Under the pieces are notes generated by a model. It saw nothing but the letters and a program-made list of their open reading frames with translations. It did not search any database and was not told the origin of the DNA. The position numbers and the translations under genes were made by a program. A stretch of 64,000 bases of DNA from Clostridium putrefaciens (GTDB taxonomy: Bacteria; Bacillota; Clostridia; Clostridiales; Clostridiaceae): positions 434,001-498,000 of the forward strand of contig NZ_UFWZ01000001.1 in assembly GCF_900461105.1 (NCBI RefSeq), given 5' to 3'. The stretch's first letter is position 1. The number at the start of each line of letters is the position of its first letter. Positions 7,243 through 14,087 of this stretch are shown piece by piece.

Positions 7243-8969
7243 TAAAAGTGTATTCTAACAAAACAAGTTTTAGAGAGGTTAAATTTAATCAAACAGGATT
7301 AAGTTTTGTGGTAGCAGAACAAAAGAATCCAGGATTTACTGAAAAAGGTCAAACCTACAATGGGGTTGGGAAATCTTTATTGGTGAGAATTATTCATTTT
7401 TGTCTTGGAGCTGGAATAGCAGATTATAAAATATTTTGTAATAAGCTACCGGGATGGGAATTTTATATAGATTTTAAGATTGGTAATAATAAGTATACAG
7501 CTAGAAGGACAACTGATAATCCTAAGAATATTTTTCTAAATGGTGAAGAATTAGCTGTTACTAAGTTTAATAAAAAGATGCAGGCGCTATGCTTTGATAT
7601 ACCAAAAGATATATCCTTTTTATCATTTCGCTCCCTGATAACATTTTTTATAAGACCTAAAAAAGAATCTTATGTATCATATGATAAACCAGGGAAAACT
7701 GGTAGTAAATATCAAGTGTTGCTTTATAATTCTTTTTTATTAGGATTAGATATTTTTCTAGCTCAAAAAAAATATAATATAAGAAAAGAGCAGGAACGAA
7801 TAAGAAAATTAGAAAAGAACTTTAAGGAAGATTCTCTGTTAAGGGACTTTTTTACTGGTAATAAAGATGTTACGTTAACCCTTATTGATCTTGAAGAACA
7901 AATAAAAAAGCTTGATAATAATTTGAGTAACTTTAAGGTTGCTGAAGATTATAATGAAGTTCAAATCAAGGCTGATGAGATAGAAAGAGATCTTTTTGAG
8001 TTAAATAATAAAATAATAATGATGGAGAACAATATAGAAAATATTGATAAAGGTCTTAAGATTACTCCGGATATGAATAAAAAGGACATAGAAACTATTT
8101 ATAATGAAGCAAAAATTAACTTTTCTGAAAATATGACTAAGACATTGAATGAACTAGAAGATTTTTACGATAAATTAATTACTAATCGTAGGAAAAGACT
8201 GCTTGAACAAAAAAGCAAACTAAAAATCGAACAACAAAATAAAATAGATAATTTAGAAACATTGCAAAAGGAACTTGATAGGTTAATGAAGTACCTAGGT
8301 GAACATCAAGCCCTTGATCTTTTTGTAAGCTTAAGTCATAAAAGTGCTGAATTGAAATCACAAGTAGATAATCTAAAAAGTTATAAAAGTTTACAATTAA
8401 AATATAAAGAACAAGACCGAGAGGCGGAAAAGGACTTATTGAAGCTAACTGAAGTAAGTGAAAGCTATTTAAAAGAAATTGAATCAGATATAGTAGAACT
8501 TAGAAATTATTTTAGAAATTTAGCTAAAATGTTTTATCCAAATAGTGTTGCTGGACTTACGATTGAAAATAATGATGGAGATAATCAGTTACAATTTGAT
8601 ATTGATGCTAAAATTGAATCAGATACATCGGACGGTATTAATAATGTTAAGATATTTTGCTATGATTTAACTATATTATTTAAAGGATATAATCATAAAA
8701 TGAATTTTATTTTTCATGATAGTAGAATCTTTGATGGAATTGATGAAAGACAGAAGGCAGATATATTTAAAACAGTTTATAAAGAGTTTACTGATACAAA
8801 TAAGCAATATATTGCAACTGTGAATCAAAATCAGCTTGATGAGATAAAAAGGCAATTGGATGAGGGTGAATTTTACAATATTATTACTAAAAATACGGTT
8901 CTTACATTGACTGACGACTCAGATTCTGAAAAGTTATTGGGTATCAAGGTTGATATAGGAGAAGGTTAA
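7233..8969 (+). CDS. ABC-3C ATPase, DUF2326 family
   Basis: A 578-residue SMC/RecN-like ABC ATPase. Walker A is N43-G-V-G-K-S48, preceded by a short beta-rich segment. A long charged coiled coil spans roughly residues 185-430 (many E/K heptads). The C-terminal domain has the DUF2326-type block MNFIFHDSRIFDGIDERQ followed by Y-I-A-T-V-N-Q, which supplies the Walker B/D-loop part of the ATPase head. Such proteins are the ATP-driven sensor of ABC-three-component systems, proposed from genome context to act in conflict with invading nucleic acid. It is last in a coupled operon with two partners, and lies between two copies of a toxin-antitoxin cassette. Confidence 0.85.
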   Translation: MQLIKVYSNKTSFREVKFNQTGLSFVVAEQKNPGFTEKGQTYNGVGKSLLVRIIHFCLGAGIADYKIFCNKLPGWEFYIDFKIGNNKYTARRTTDNPKNIFLNGEELAVTKFNKKMQALCFDIPKDISFLSFRSLITFFIRPKKESYVSYDKPGKTGSKYQVLLYNSFLLGLDIFLAQKKYNIRKEQERIRKLEKNFKEDSLLRDFFTGNKDVTLTLIDLEEQIKKLDNNLSNFKVAEDYNEVQIKADEIERDLFELNNKIIMMENNIENIDKGLKITPDMNKKDIETIYNEAKINFSENMTKTLNELEDFYDKLITNRRKRLLEQKSKLKIEQQNKIDNLETLQKELDRLMKYLGEHQALDLFVSLSHKSAELKSQVDNLKSYKSLQLKYKEQDREAEKDLLKLTEVSESYLKEIESDIVELRNYFRNLAKMFYPNSVAGLTIENNDGDNQLQFDIDAKIESDTSDGINNVKIFCYDLTILFKGYNHKMNFIFHDSRIFDGIDERQKADIFKTVYKEFTDTNKQYIATVNQNQLDEIKRQLDEGEFYNIITKNTVLTLTDDSDSEKLLGIKVDIGEG

Positions 8970-8971
8970 GA

Positions 8972-9052
8972 TAACAAGAGGGTAACTTCGTCCCCTTCTA
9001 GCACCCAGGGGCGTAGTATGTCCTCACAAGGAACACAGGGTAGAATAAAATG
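8972..9052 (+). repeat. Scrambled RAYT-associated repeat fragments
   Basis: Starts 2 nt after the ATPase stop codon. It contains the body motif AGAGGGTAACTTCGTCCCC, then GGGGCGTAG (also found in the TA spacer), then the head piece TCCTCACAAGGAACACAGGG. The order body-then-head shows that parts were lost or rearranged. Confidence 0.7.
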
Positions 9053-9054
9053 TA

Positions 9055-9246
9055 CCTCATAGTTACGATATAGTAATAGGACCAGTAGCCGATGAGGCAG
9101 TACATAGAAATATAGATGACTATAATCGTAATCTTATTTCTAAGGAAGAGTTACTTAAGAGGTTAGAATATACTAAGTTATCTGACCAAGTAGCTTTCTG
9201 TACTGATAATGCTTTAACTAAGATAATATACAAAGGGGTGATTTAG
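9055..9246 (+). pseudogene. 3' fragment of a DUF3990-family gene
   Basis: An open frame without a start codon encodes SYDIVIGPVADEAVHRN... and ...KLSDQVAFCTDNAL. This is the characteristic C-terminal part of DUF3990 proteins (ADP-ribosyltransferase-like fold, often toxin components). The N-terminal two thirds are missing; the sequence upstream is a repeat-family fragment, so the truncation coincides with a repeat junction. The stop (TAG) is directly followed by the TTG start of the next gene. Not expected to be functional. Confidence 0.75.
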
Positions 9247-9747
9247 TTGACTTATAGTGAGGAATTAGAAGAGTGTAATATAGAGTATGATAGGCCTTTA
9301 ACTGAGAAGGACGTCACATATACTTGCTATCTTATAGAATGCGTGTCTAGGTTGACATTGCATAGAAATAAAGAAACTACCAGTAAGTTAGGGGTAGGGG
9401 GCATATATCATATTATGTGCTTTATCCAGCAATACCAGATGTTAGACCCAAGAGAGGCATCTGAGGAGATAATAGAAGACTTTAATCTAGATATGGGTGA
9501 TTTTGTCATAACTGATATTTCTCCTCAATACTTTACTGGTATACCTGATGAGTATAGAATGGGCTTGAAATATGGAGAGTTAGTACTAGATACTAAAACA
9601 GATAACGAGTCATATGCTGAAGCAATACTCCGAGTGTATAAAAACCCTATATGTGGGGTTATAGATGATTATGAGTGCAATGCTTATGAAGAATGTAGGC
9701 ATAACACTAAGATAGCGTACGAGATGGGTTACTTTGAATGTCAGTAA
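9247..9747 (+). CDS. Hypothetical protein downstream of a DUF3990 remnant
   Basis: A 166-residue acidic, mostly helical protein starting at TTG (9247) immediately after the DUF3990 stop, with AAAGGGGTG as ribosome site. I do not recognise a family with certainty. The arrangement of a helical segment ending in F-V-I-T-D next to a DUF3990 gene recalls the small helical partners (DUF3791-like) that accompany DUF3990 proteins. If so, it is an orphan of a former two-gene toxin module. No signal peptide, membrane segment or metal motif is visible. Four cysteines cluster in the last 35 residues. Confidence 0.55.
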   Translation: MTYSEELEECNIEYDRPLTEKDVTYTCYLIECVSRLTLHRNKETTSKLGVGGIYHIMCFIQQYQMLDPREASEEIIEDFNLDMGDFVITDISPQYFTGIPDEYRMGLKYGELVLDTKTDNESYAEAILRVYKNPICGVIDDYECNAYEECRHNTKIAYEMGYFECQ

Positions 9748-9751
9748 GTAT

Positions 9752-9950
9752 GAGTAGCAAGTGAGTCCAGCAAAGCCTGTCCTCACAAGGAACCCAGGGT
9801 AGAAGAAAATGGAAAACTGCGCTTAGAAATGAGTCCAGAATGTCCTCACAAGGAACCCAGGGTAGAAGAGAATGGAAGTCTTAAAGAGGCTCAGTAAATT
9901 ACAAGGTAAAAGCATTTCATTAGAGTAAAATTTAATGGAGTGCTTTTTTG
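9752..9950 (+). repeat. Two RAYT-associated repeat units upstream of TA copy 2
   Basis: The first unit (9752-9823) has the GTAGCAAGTGAG head, hairpin and AAGGAACCCAGGGTAG but breaks off after CTGCGCTTA. The second (9824-9950) restarts with a damaged head and ends with a complete terminator at 9909-9949. From about 9838 the sequence is collinear with copy 1 of the TA cassette. Confidence 0.85.
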
Positions 9951-10107
9951 ATGCTTAGGTAAGAAAGCTCATGATAAAGGTGTATCCACTATATAATTAA
10001 AATAATTTAACAGCCCAAAATTCACATAAATACAATTCGAAAAAATAAGTGTTTGTATATAAACTAACTTTATGGCAATGATATACTATCAAGGTGTGCA
10101 TTATTCG

Positions 10108-10137
10108 TTGACACACTATCAGATGATAGTATATAAT
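10108..10137 (+). promoter_or_regulatory. TA promoter copy 2, operator centre mutated
   Basis: The same TTGACA (10108-10113) and TATAAT (10132-10137) as in copy 1, but the palindrome reads ACTATCAGATGATAGT: the central T of copy 1 is G, breaking the symmetry of the central dyad while both arms remain. Confidence 0.75.
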
Positions 10138-10159
10138 ATAAATACTAAGGGGGGTATTT

Positions 10160-10426
10160 ATGAGTCAAAAGATGATTTCCTCAGAAGAAGAAGTTAAAGA
10201 ATTTTTAAAAGAACTAAAAGAAATATTAACAGACCCTAGATTTGATATTGCTAGGGATTTAGATATATTGCCTAAGAAAAAAAGCGAGTCACCAATAGAT
10301 TTATATACTACTGCAAATACATTGATTGCACTTGATTTTGATAAAGATGATGTATTGAATCAGTTACTCGCTTTAGATTTCATTTTGCAAGATTCCCTTT
10401 CTCGGATAACTTACCTTATTAAGTGA
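10160..10426 (+). pseudogene. MqsR-like toxin, copy 2, inactivated by 148-bp deletion
   Basis: The first ~73 residues match the intact toxin at 3960-4370. After the CTTTAGA boundary (equivalent to 4177) the sequence jumps to TTTCATTTTGC (equivalent to 4326), removing 148 bp. The deletion also shifts the frame, giving an 88-residue product that lacks the VKVKI...VFCVSFH core strands. The promoter, ribosome site and downstream antitoxin are preserved. A functional toxin is not expected; the remaining N-terminal peptide could still be made. Confidence 0.9.
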
Positions 10427-10599
10427 TTCTTAGACTCAGTTGGAGTTTTATTATAAGGAATACATCTCTCCATCAAAGGATTAGAAGAACTTATCCAGGG
10501 GCGTAGCAGCCGTCATCCCCCACCTTGAAGAGGATAGGGGGGGTACGGATAGTAGCCATCGGATAAATAATACTGGAGAAAAGAAAGGAGTGTTATTTA

Positions 10600-11643
10600 A
10601 TGAATAAAGATTATTTAATAAATACAGTAGAGATAGATTGCCCGATTTGTAATAAGGCTCACTCATTAGAAAAGAGAAAAAGGTTAACACAGTGCCTTGT
10701 AAAAGGTGAGATTGTTGATTATGAGGAAGTTTATTATTTATGCCAATTAACAGATGGAGAAGAAAATGAATTTGTTCCAGCGGGTATAATGGATGAAAAC
10801 CTGTTAAGAGCAAGAGATGCTTACCGAACTTATAAGGGATTATTAACTTCTAATGAAATTGCGAAAATTAGAGGGTTTTATGGCATATCACAAAGCGACT
10901 TTTCTGCTATGCTAGGTTGGGGCGATGTAACTGTAACAAGGTATGAAAGCAAAACAATTCAGGATGAAACTTACAATAATATTATGCGTATGGCTTTTGA
11001 AAATCCAATGTTTGCATTGGAAAGTCTCGATAAACACAAGGACAGATTCGAGGTGGAAAAGTATAAAAGAATCCGTAATAGCATCACACATAAGGTTGAG
11101 GAATTTGGGAACTCTTATTTAAAGAAACAGGAGATCAATGTGCTTTACGTAAGTTATCAAGAAGAAAGTGAGTATAATGGTTATAAACAATTAGATATTA
11201 GAAAGCTTGCCAGTGTTATTGGCTATTTTGCAAGTTTCGTAAACAACCTTTATAAAGTTAAACTTATGAAACTTTTATGGTATGCAGATACACTTTTTTT
11301 TAGGAGGCATGGAAGATCTATGACAGGACTTGTTTATACACACATGCCATATGGGGCATTACCCATTGCTTTTGATGAAATCATACATTTACCAACAGTG
11401 AAAGTAGTAGAGGAAGCTATTTATGAGGATATAAGCTATAAGATTATTCCAAATGAAGAGGTTAATGTTTCAAACTTTTCATTAGAAGAACTCAGCGTTC
11501 TAGAGACTGTAGCCACTACTTTTAAAAATTATAGGGCAAGAGAAATAGTAGATTATATGCACAAGGAAAAAGCATATACAGATACAGAGGCATATCAGAT
11601 AATTCCTTATAGTCTAGCAAAGGAATTAAGAGAGTTAAGATAA
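10600..11643 (+). CDS. Antitoxin: zinc finger + XRE HTH + Panacea domain, copy 2
   Basis: A 347-residue protein with the same domain order as the copy at 4548-5591 (CPIC zinc-binding start, XRE HTH, C-terminal SocA/Panacea domain). Only one residue near position 324 (M instead of I) differs. Its own toxin gene is a deletion pseudogene, so this copy is effectively a solitary antitoxin. It could add to repression and neutralisation at the intact locus. It has its own ribosome site (GAAAGGAGTG) and terminator. Confidence 0.85.
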   Translation: MNKDYLINTVEIDCPICNKAHSLEKRKRLTQCLVKGEIVDYEEVYYLCQLTDGEENEFVPAGIMDENLLRARDAYRTYKGLLTSNEIAKIRGFYGISQSDFSAMLGWGDVTVTRYESKTIQDETYNNIMRMAFENPMFALESLDKHKDRFEVEKYKRIRNSITHKVEEFGNSYLKKQEINVLYVSYQEESEYNGYKQLDIRKLASVIGYFASFVNNLYKVKLMKLLWYADTLFFRRHGRSMTGLVYTHMPYGALPIAFDEIIHLPTVKVVEEAIYEDISYKIIPNEEVNVSNFSLEELSVLETVATTFKNYRAREIVDYMHKEKAYTDTEAYQIIPYSLAKELRELR

Positions 11644-11651
11644 TATAAAGT

Positions 11652-11679
11652 GCCAGGCCATTATGGCTTGGCTTTTTTT
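11652..11679 (+). terminator. Intrinsic terminator after antitoxin copy 2
   Basis: Same GCCAGGCCAT / ATGGCTTGGC stem as after copy 1, followed by seven T residues. Confidence 0.85.
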
Positions 11680-11690
11680 GCAACCAAATT

Positions 11691-11880
11691 AGTAGCAAGT
11701 GAGTCCAGCAAAGCATGTCCACACAAGGAACCCAGGGTAGAATAAAATGGAAAGCTGCCATTAATCAGAAATATTAGCAATACCCAATAGTAAGAGGGAA
11801 ACTTTGTCTCTATTTAACACCTCTAGGGCCAGGAAATTCCTAGGTATAATCATTTCATTAAACTAAAACTTATATTATGT
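11691..11880 (+). repeat. Degenerate RAYT-associated repeat unit
   Basis: Head AGTAGCAAGTGAG, AAGGAACCCAGGGTAG, body with many substitutions, and the left arm ATCATTTCATTA of the terminal hairpin without a good right arm or T run. It passes directly into a group II intron relic. Confidence 0.75.
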
Positions 11881-11890
11881 GAATTATAAT

Positions 11891-11967
11891 GCGGGGAGGC
11901 GTTATGTGGGAAATCCGCACGTACGGTTCTAAGAGGGACTAGGGAAGTGATGCCCTAGTCTACTTAC
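11891..11967 (+). other. Group II intron relic: domains V and VI only
   Basis: Contains the domain V 3' strand CCGCACGTACGGTTC with a GAAA-type loop and a slightly damaged 5' strand (GAGGCGTTATGTGGG). The domain VI-like stem GACTAGGG / CCCTAGTC follows, then CTACTTAC, with the bulged adenosine position and 3'-terminal AC expected of an intron end. No intron-encoded reverse transcriptase and no 5' domains occur in the window, so this is a dead 3' fragment. The sequence just downstream (GGCCCAGTAAATTA) matches the body of the dispersed repeat, suggesting that the intron had inserted in a repeat unit. Confidence 0.75.
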
Positions 11968-12011
11968 CGGCCCAGTAAATTATTCATTTAAAAAGTAGTC
12001 GTACTGTATGT

Positions 12012-12063
12012 CATATGCCCCTATTTCAAAATATAAATTTAGACAAAAGAAATAGGGCATGCG
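12012..12063. terminator. Long-loop inverted repeat 3' of the minus-strand gene
   Basis: CATATGCCCCTATTTC (12012-12027) pairs with GAAATAGGGCATGCG (12049-12063) around a 21-nt AT-rich loop. It lies between the intron relic and the stop of the convergent gene, and could serve as a terminator for that gene, but it lacks a clean T run. Confidence 0.4.
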
Positions 12064-12076
12064 ACCTATTAAATAA

Positions 12077-12541
12077 CTAATTAAACAACAATGGTGTAGA
12101 ACCATCATTTTTTTTCTTGAAAAACATACGAGTAAATCTATCTTTATTTAATATTTCAACTATATCAACACTGGAATCATGTAGATACTCATATTGATGA
12201 AGTTCTTCTTCAGTTAACAATCTCATTCCAGATAAAAGTAACCATGTGTTTTTCTCTTCATTATCATATTCACTTGGTATAAAAGCTTTCATATCCTCTG
12301 GGATAAAAGGTTCTTTTCTAGTGATACTAGATAAAACATCAGCTATCGCATAGTTCATCTTTTTATTTTCTTTAAAGAAAAACAATACTTTCTCTACGTC
12401 TTTTAACTTATCTGGATCCACTTTTAACGAAGTGCTAAAAGCAACCTTTCCAAGCTTTTGCTCGGTAATAAAATGTACATTTAATGTTATCTTTGGATTC
12501 TTAGATTGTGCCATTCTTATGGCTAAGCCTAATCGTTTCAT
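12077..12541 (-). CDS. Hypothetical protein, only minus-strand gene in the window
   Basis: A 154-residue lysine-rich soluble protein starting at ATG (complement of 12541) after a good AAAGGAGTG site; TATAGT upstream could be a -10. I do not recognise the family. It has no signal peptide, membrane segment or cysteine motif. The N-terminal ~60 residues look like an alternating strand pattern (ITLNVHF, VAFSTSLKV) followed by helices and a basic C-terminus (FTRMFFKKKND). It is surrounded by repeat units and an intron relic, and its opposite orientation suggests independent acquisition. Confidence 0.6.
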   Translation of the reverse strand: MKRLGLAIRMAQSKNPKITLNVHFITEQKLGKVAFSTSLKVDPDKLKDVEKVLFFFKENKKMNYAIADVLSSITRKEPFIPEDMKAFIPSEYDNEEKNTWLLLSGMRLLTEEELHQYEYLHDSSVDIVEILNKDRFTRMFFKKKNDGSTPLLFN

Positions 12542-12681
12542 TCAAATACACTCCTTTATATTTATCATAAAACTATATTACCACAAACTATTAACACTCG
12601 TAAAGCCTTATTTTCTATTTAATGATATGATTACACTTAAATACGACTGTTCTAACTTATGGTAGACTAAAATGAATTAAA

Positions 12682-13055
12682 TCACAAGGAACCCAGGGTA
12701 GAAGAAAATGGAAAGCGTCGCTTAAACGGAAGTATTGGCAATCGCAAATAGCAACAGGGTAACTTCGTCTCACGGCAGTGCTTCTGAGGCCCGGTAAATT
12801 ACCAGGTAAAAGCATTTCATTGAAATAGCAAGTGGGTCCAGCAAAGCATGTCCTCACAAGTAGCAAGTGGGTCCAGCAAAGCATGTTCTCACAAGGAACC
12901 CAGGGTAGAAGAAAATGGAAAACTGCGCTTAAGCAGAAATATTAGAAGTGGCAAATAGCAAGAGGGAACTTCGTGCCCATCTAATACCTGGAGGTCCAGA
13001 AAATTACCAGAGATAAGCATTTCATTAGAGTAAAATTTAATGGAGTGCTTTTTTG
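12682..13055 (+). repeat. Cluster of three RAYT-associated repeat units
   Basis: Unit one (12682-12826) lacks its 5' head but has AAGGAACCCAGGGTAG, body and the left hairpin arm. Unit two (12826-12860) is a bare head, TAGCAAGTGGG to CCTCACAA. Unit three (12860-13055) is complete, from GTAGCAAGTGGG to a terminator at 13015-13054. Again the new head begins inside the terminator loop of the previous unit. Confidence 0.85.
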
Positions 13056-13087
13056 TAGCTAATTTCCATAATAAAAGTCACAAAACA

Positions 13088-13185
13088 AAGTGAGTCCAGC
13101 ATAGCATGTCCTCACAAGGAACCCAGGGTACAAGAAAATGGAAAACTGTGTTTAAGGAGAAATATTAGAGTTGGCAAATAATTGT
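13088..13185 (+). repeat. 5' part of the repeat unit, directly upstream of the RAYT gene
   Basis: Head hairpin GTGAG...CTCAC, AAGGAACCCAGGGTA, AAAATGGAAAACTG and the body piece up to TTGGCAAATA, where family similarity stops. The missing 3' part of a unit appears directly after the RAYT gene (13837-13999), so the transposase gene appears to lie inside one split unit. Confidence 0.8.
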
Positions 13186-13278
13186 ATGTGGAATTTGTTT
13201 CTAAAGGTGAGTGATATGAGATTAAAAACTTAAATTCTTGTTAATAATTAGTAAGAAGGATTAACAAGAGGAGGAGTT

Positions 13279-13857
13279 ATGACACGCAAAAGAGAATGGT
13301 ATAAAGGATCAATATATCACATTACGGTGAGAGGGAATAGACGAAATGATATATTTAGAGATAAAGAGGATTTCGAATATTATTTAAATGTAATAGAAGA
13401 AGCGTTATTTTATTATATACAATTTAATTATAAGGTTATTTGTTATTGCTTAATGGATAATCATGTTCATTTAATGATTAAAACAGATATAGAATCATTA
13501 GGAAGGTTAATGGGAAGAATAAGTGCATCATATACAAGATATTTTAATAAAAAGTATAATTATATAGGTCATTTATTTCAAGATAGGTATTTTGGTGAAT
13601 TAATTGAAAGTGATAAACAAATGTTAGAAGCAAGCAGATACATACATTTGAATCCTGTAAAGGCAAATATGGTTGAAAAGCCAGGAGAATATGAATGGTC
13701 TAGTTATAATATGATTATAGGAAATAAGAAAGAAAAGATTATAGATTCTAGATTTATATTAAATTATTTTAAATATAATGATACAGTTCAGTTATATATA
13801 AACTTCGTAGAAAATGATTTGAAAGTTGAGACTGATAAGGAACCCAGGGTAGAATAA
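13279..13857 (+). CDS. REP-associated tyrosine transposase (RAYT), IS200-like HUH family
   Basis: A 192-residue Y1 HUH single-strand transposase. It shows the N-terminal Y-H-I-T-V-R-G-N-R-R block, the metal-binding H62-V-H64 in MDNHVHLMI, the S-Y-T-R-Y-F-N segment, G-H-L-F-Q-D-R-Y-F, and S-R-Y121-I-H-L-N-P-V-K-A, where Y121 is the likely nucleophile. A GAGGAGTT site precedes the ATG. Proteins of this class nick single-stranded palindromic REP-like DNA with a GTAG-type foot; the local repeats carry such a foot and hairpin. The last codons (K-E-P-R-V-E, stop) are read from the repeat motif AAGGAACCCAGGGTAG, so the native C-terminus may have been replaced or the element evolved this way. It appears intact. 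Confidence 0.9.
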   Translation: MTRKREWYKGSIYHITVRGNRRNDIFRDKEDFEYYLNVIEEALFYYIQFNYKVICYCLMDNHVHLMIKTDIESLGRLMGRISASYTRYFNKKYNYIGHLFQDRYFGELIESDKQMLEASRYIHLNPVKANMVEKPGEYEWSSYNMIIGNKKEKIIDSRFILNYFKYNDTVQLYINFVENDLKVETDKEPRVE

Positions 13858-13999
13858 AATGGAAGATTTACAGGGTAGAATAAAATGTAAGATTTAAGTA
13901 GCAAGGGGGTAGCTTCCTCAACCTCCAGTGCATCTGAGGTCCAGGAAATTAACAGGTAAAAGCATTTCGTTAGAATAAATTTTAATGGAATGCTTTTTG
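13837..13999 (+). repeat. 3' part of repeat unit, overlapping the end of the RAYT gene
   Basis: Starts with AAGGAACCCAGGGTAG inside the last RAYT codons, has a short internal duplication (CAGGGTAGAATAAAATG twice), the GGGGGTAGCTTCC...CCTCC hairpin body and a complete terminator at 13959-13998 (AAGCATTTCGTTA / TAATGGAATGC and T5). Confidence 0.85.
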
Positions 14000-14087
14000 A
14001 TGTTTAGGTAAGAAAGTTTATGTCTATACTTAAAATACAAATATATATTAAAAATAAAGGCTAATGAGGTGTTGGGAGGCAGTGTAA

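Larger units (their letters stand above)
9838..11739 (+). repeat. Direct repeat copy 2: toxin-antitoxin cassette with deletion
   Basis: Near-identical to 3641-5687 except for the 148-bp loss inside the toxin and scattered single-base changes. The two copies bracket about 4.1 kb carrying the ABC-3C operon and the DUF3990 remnant. The high similarity implies recent duplication or ongoing gene conversion. Confidence 0.9.

Noticed and set aside
12432-12665. Plus-strand 77-codon frame opposite the hypothetical minus-strand gene
   Set aside because: It overlaps the better-supported minus-strand gene, lacks a ribosome site and ends in a repeat-flanking region.
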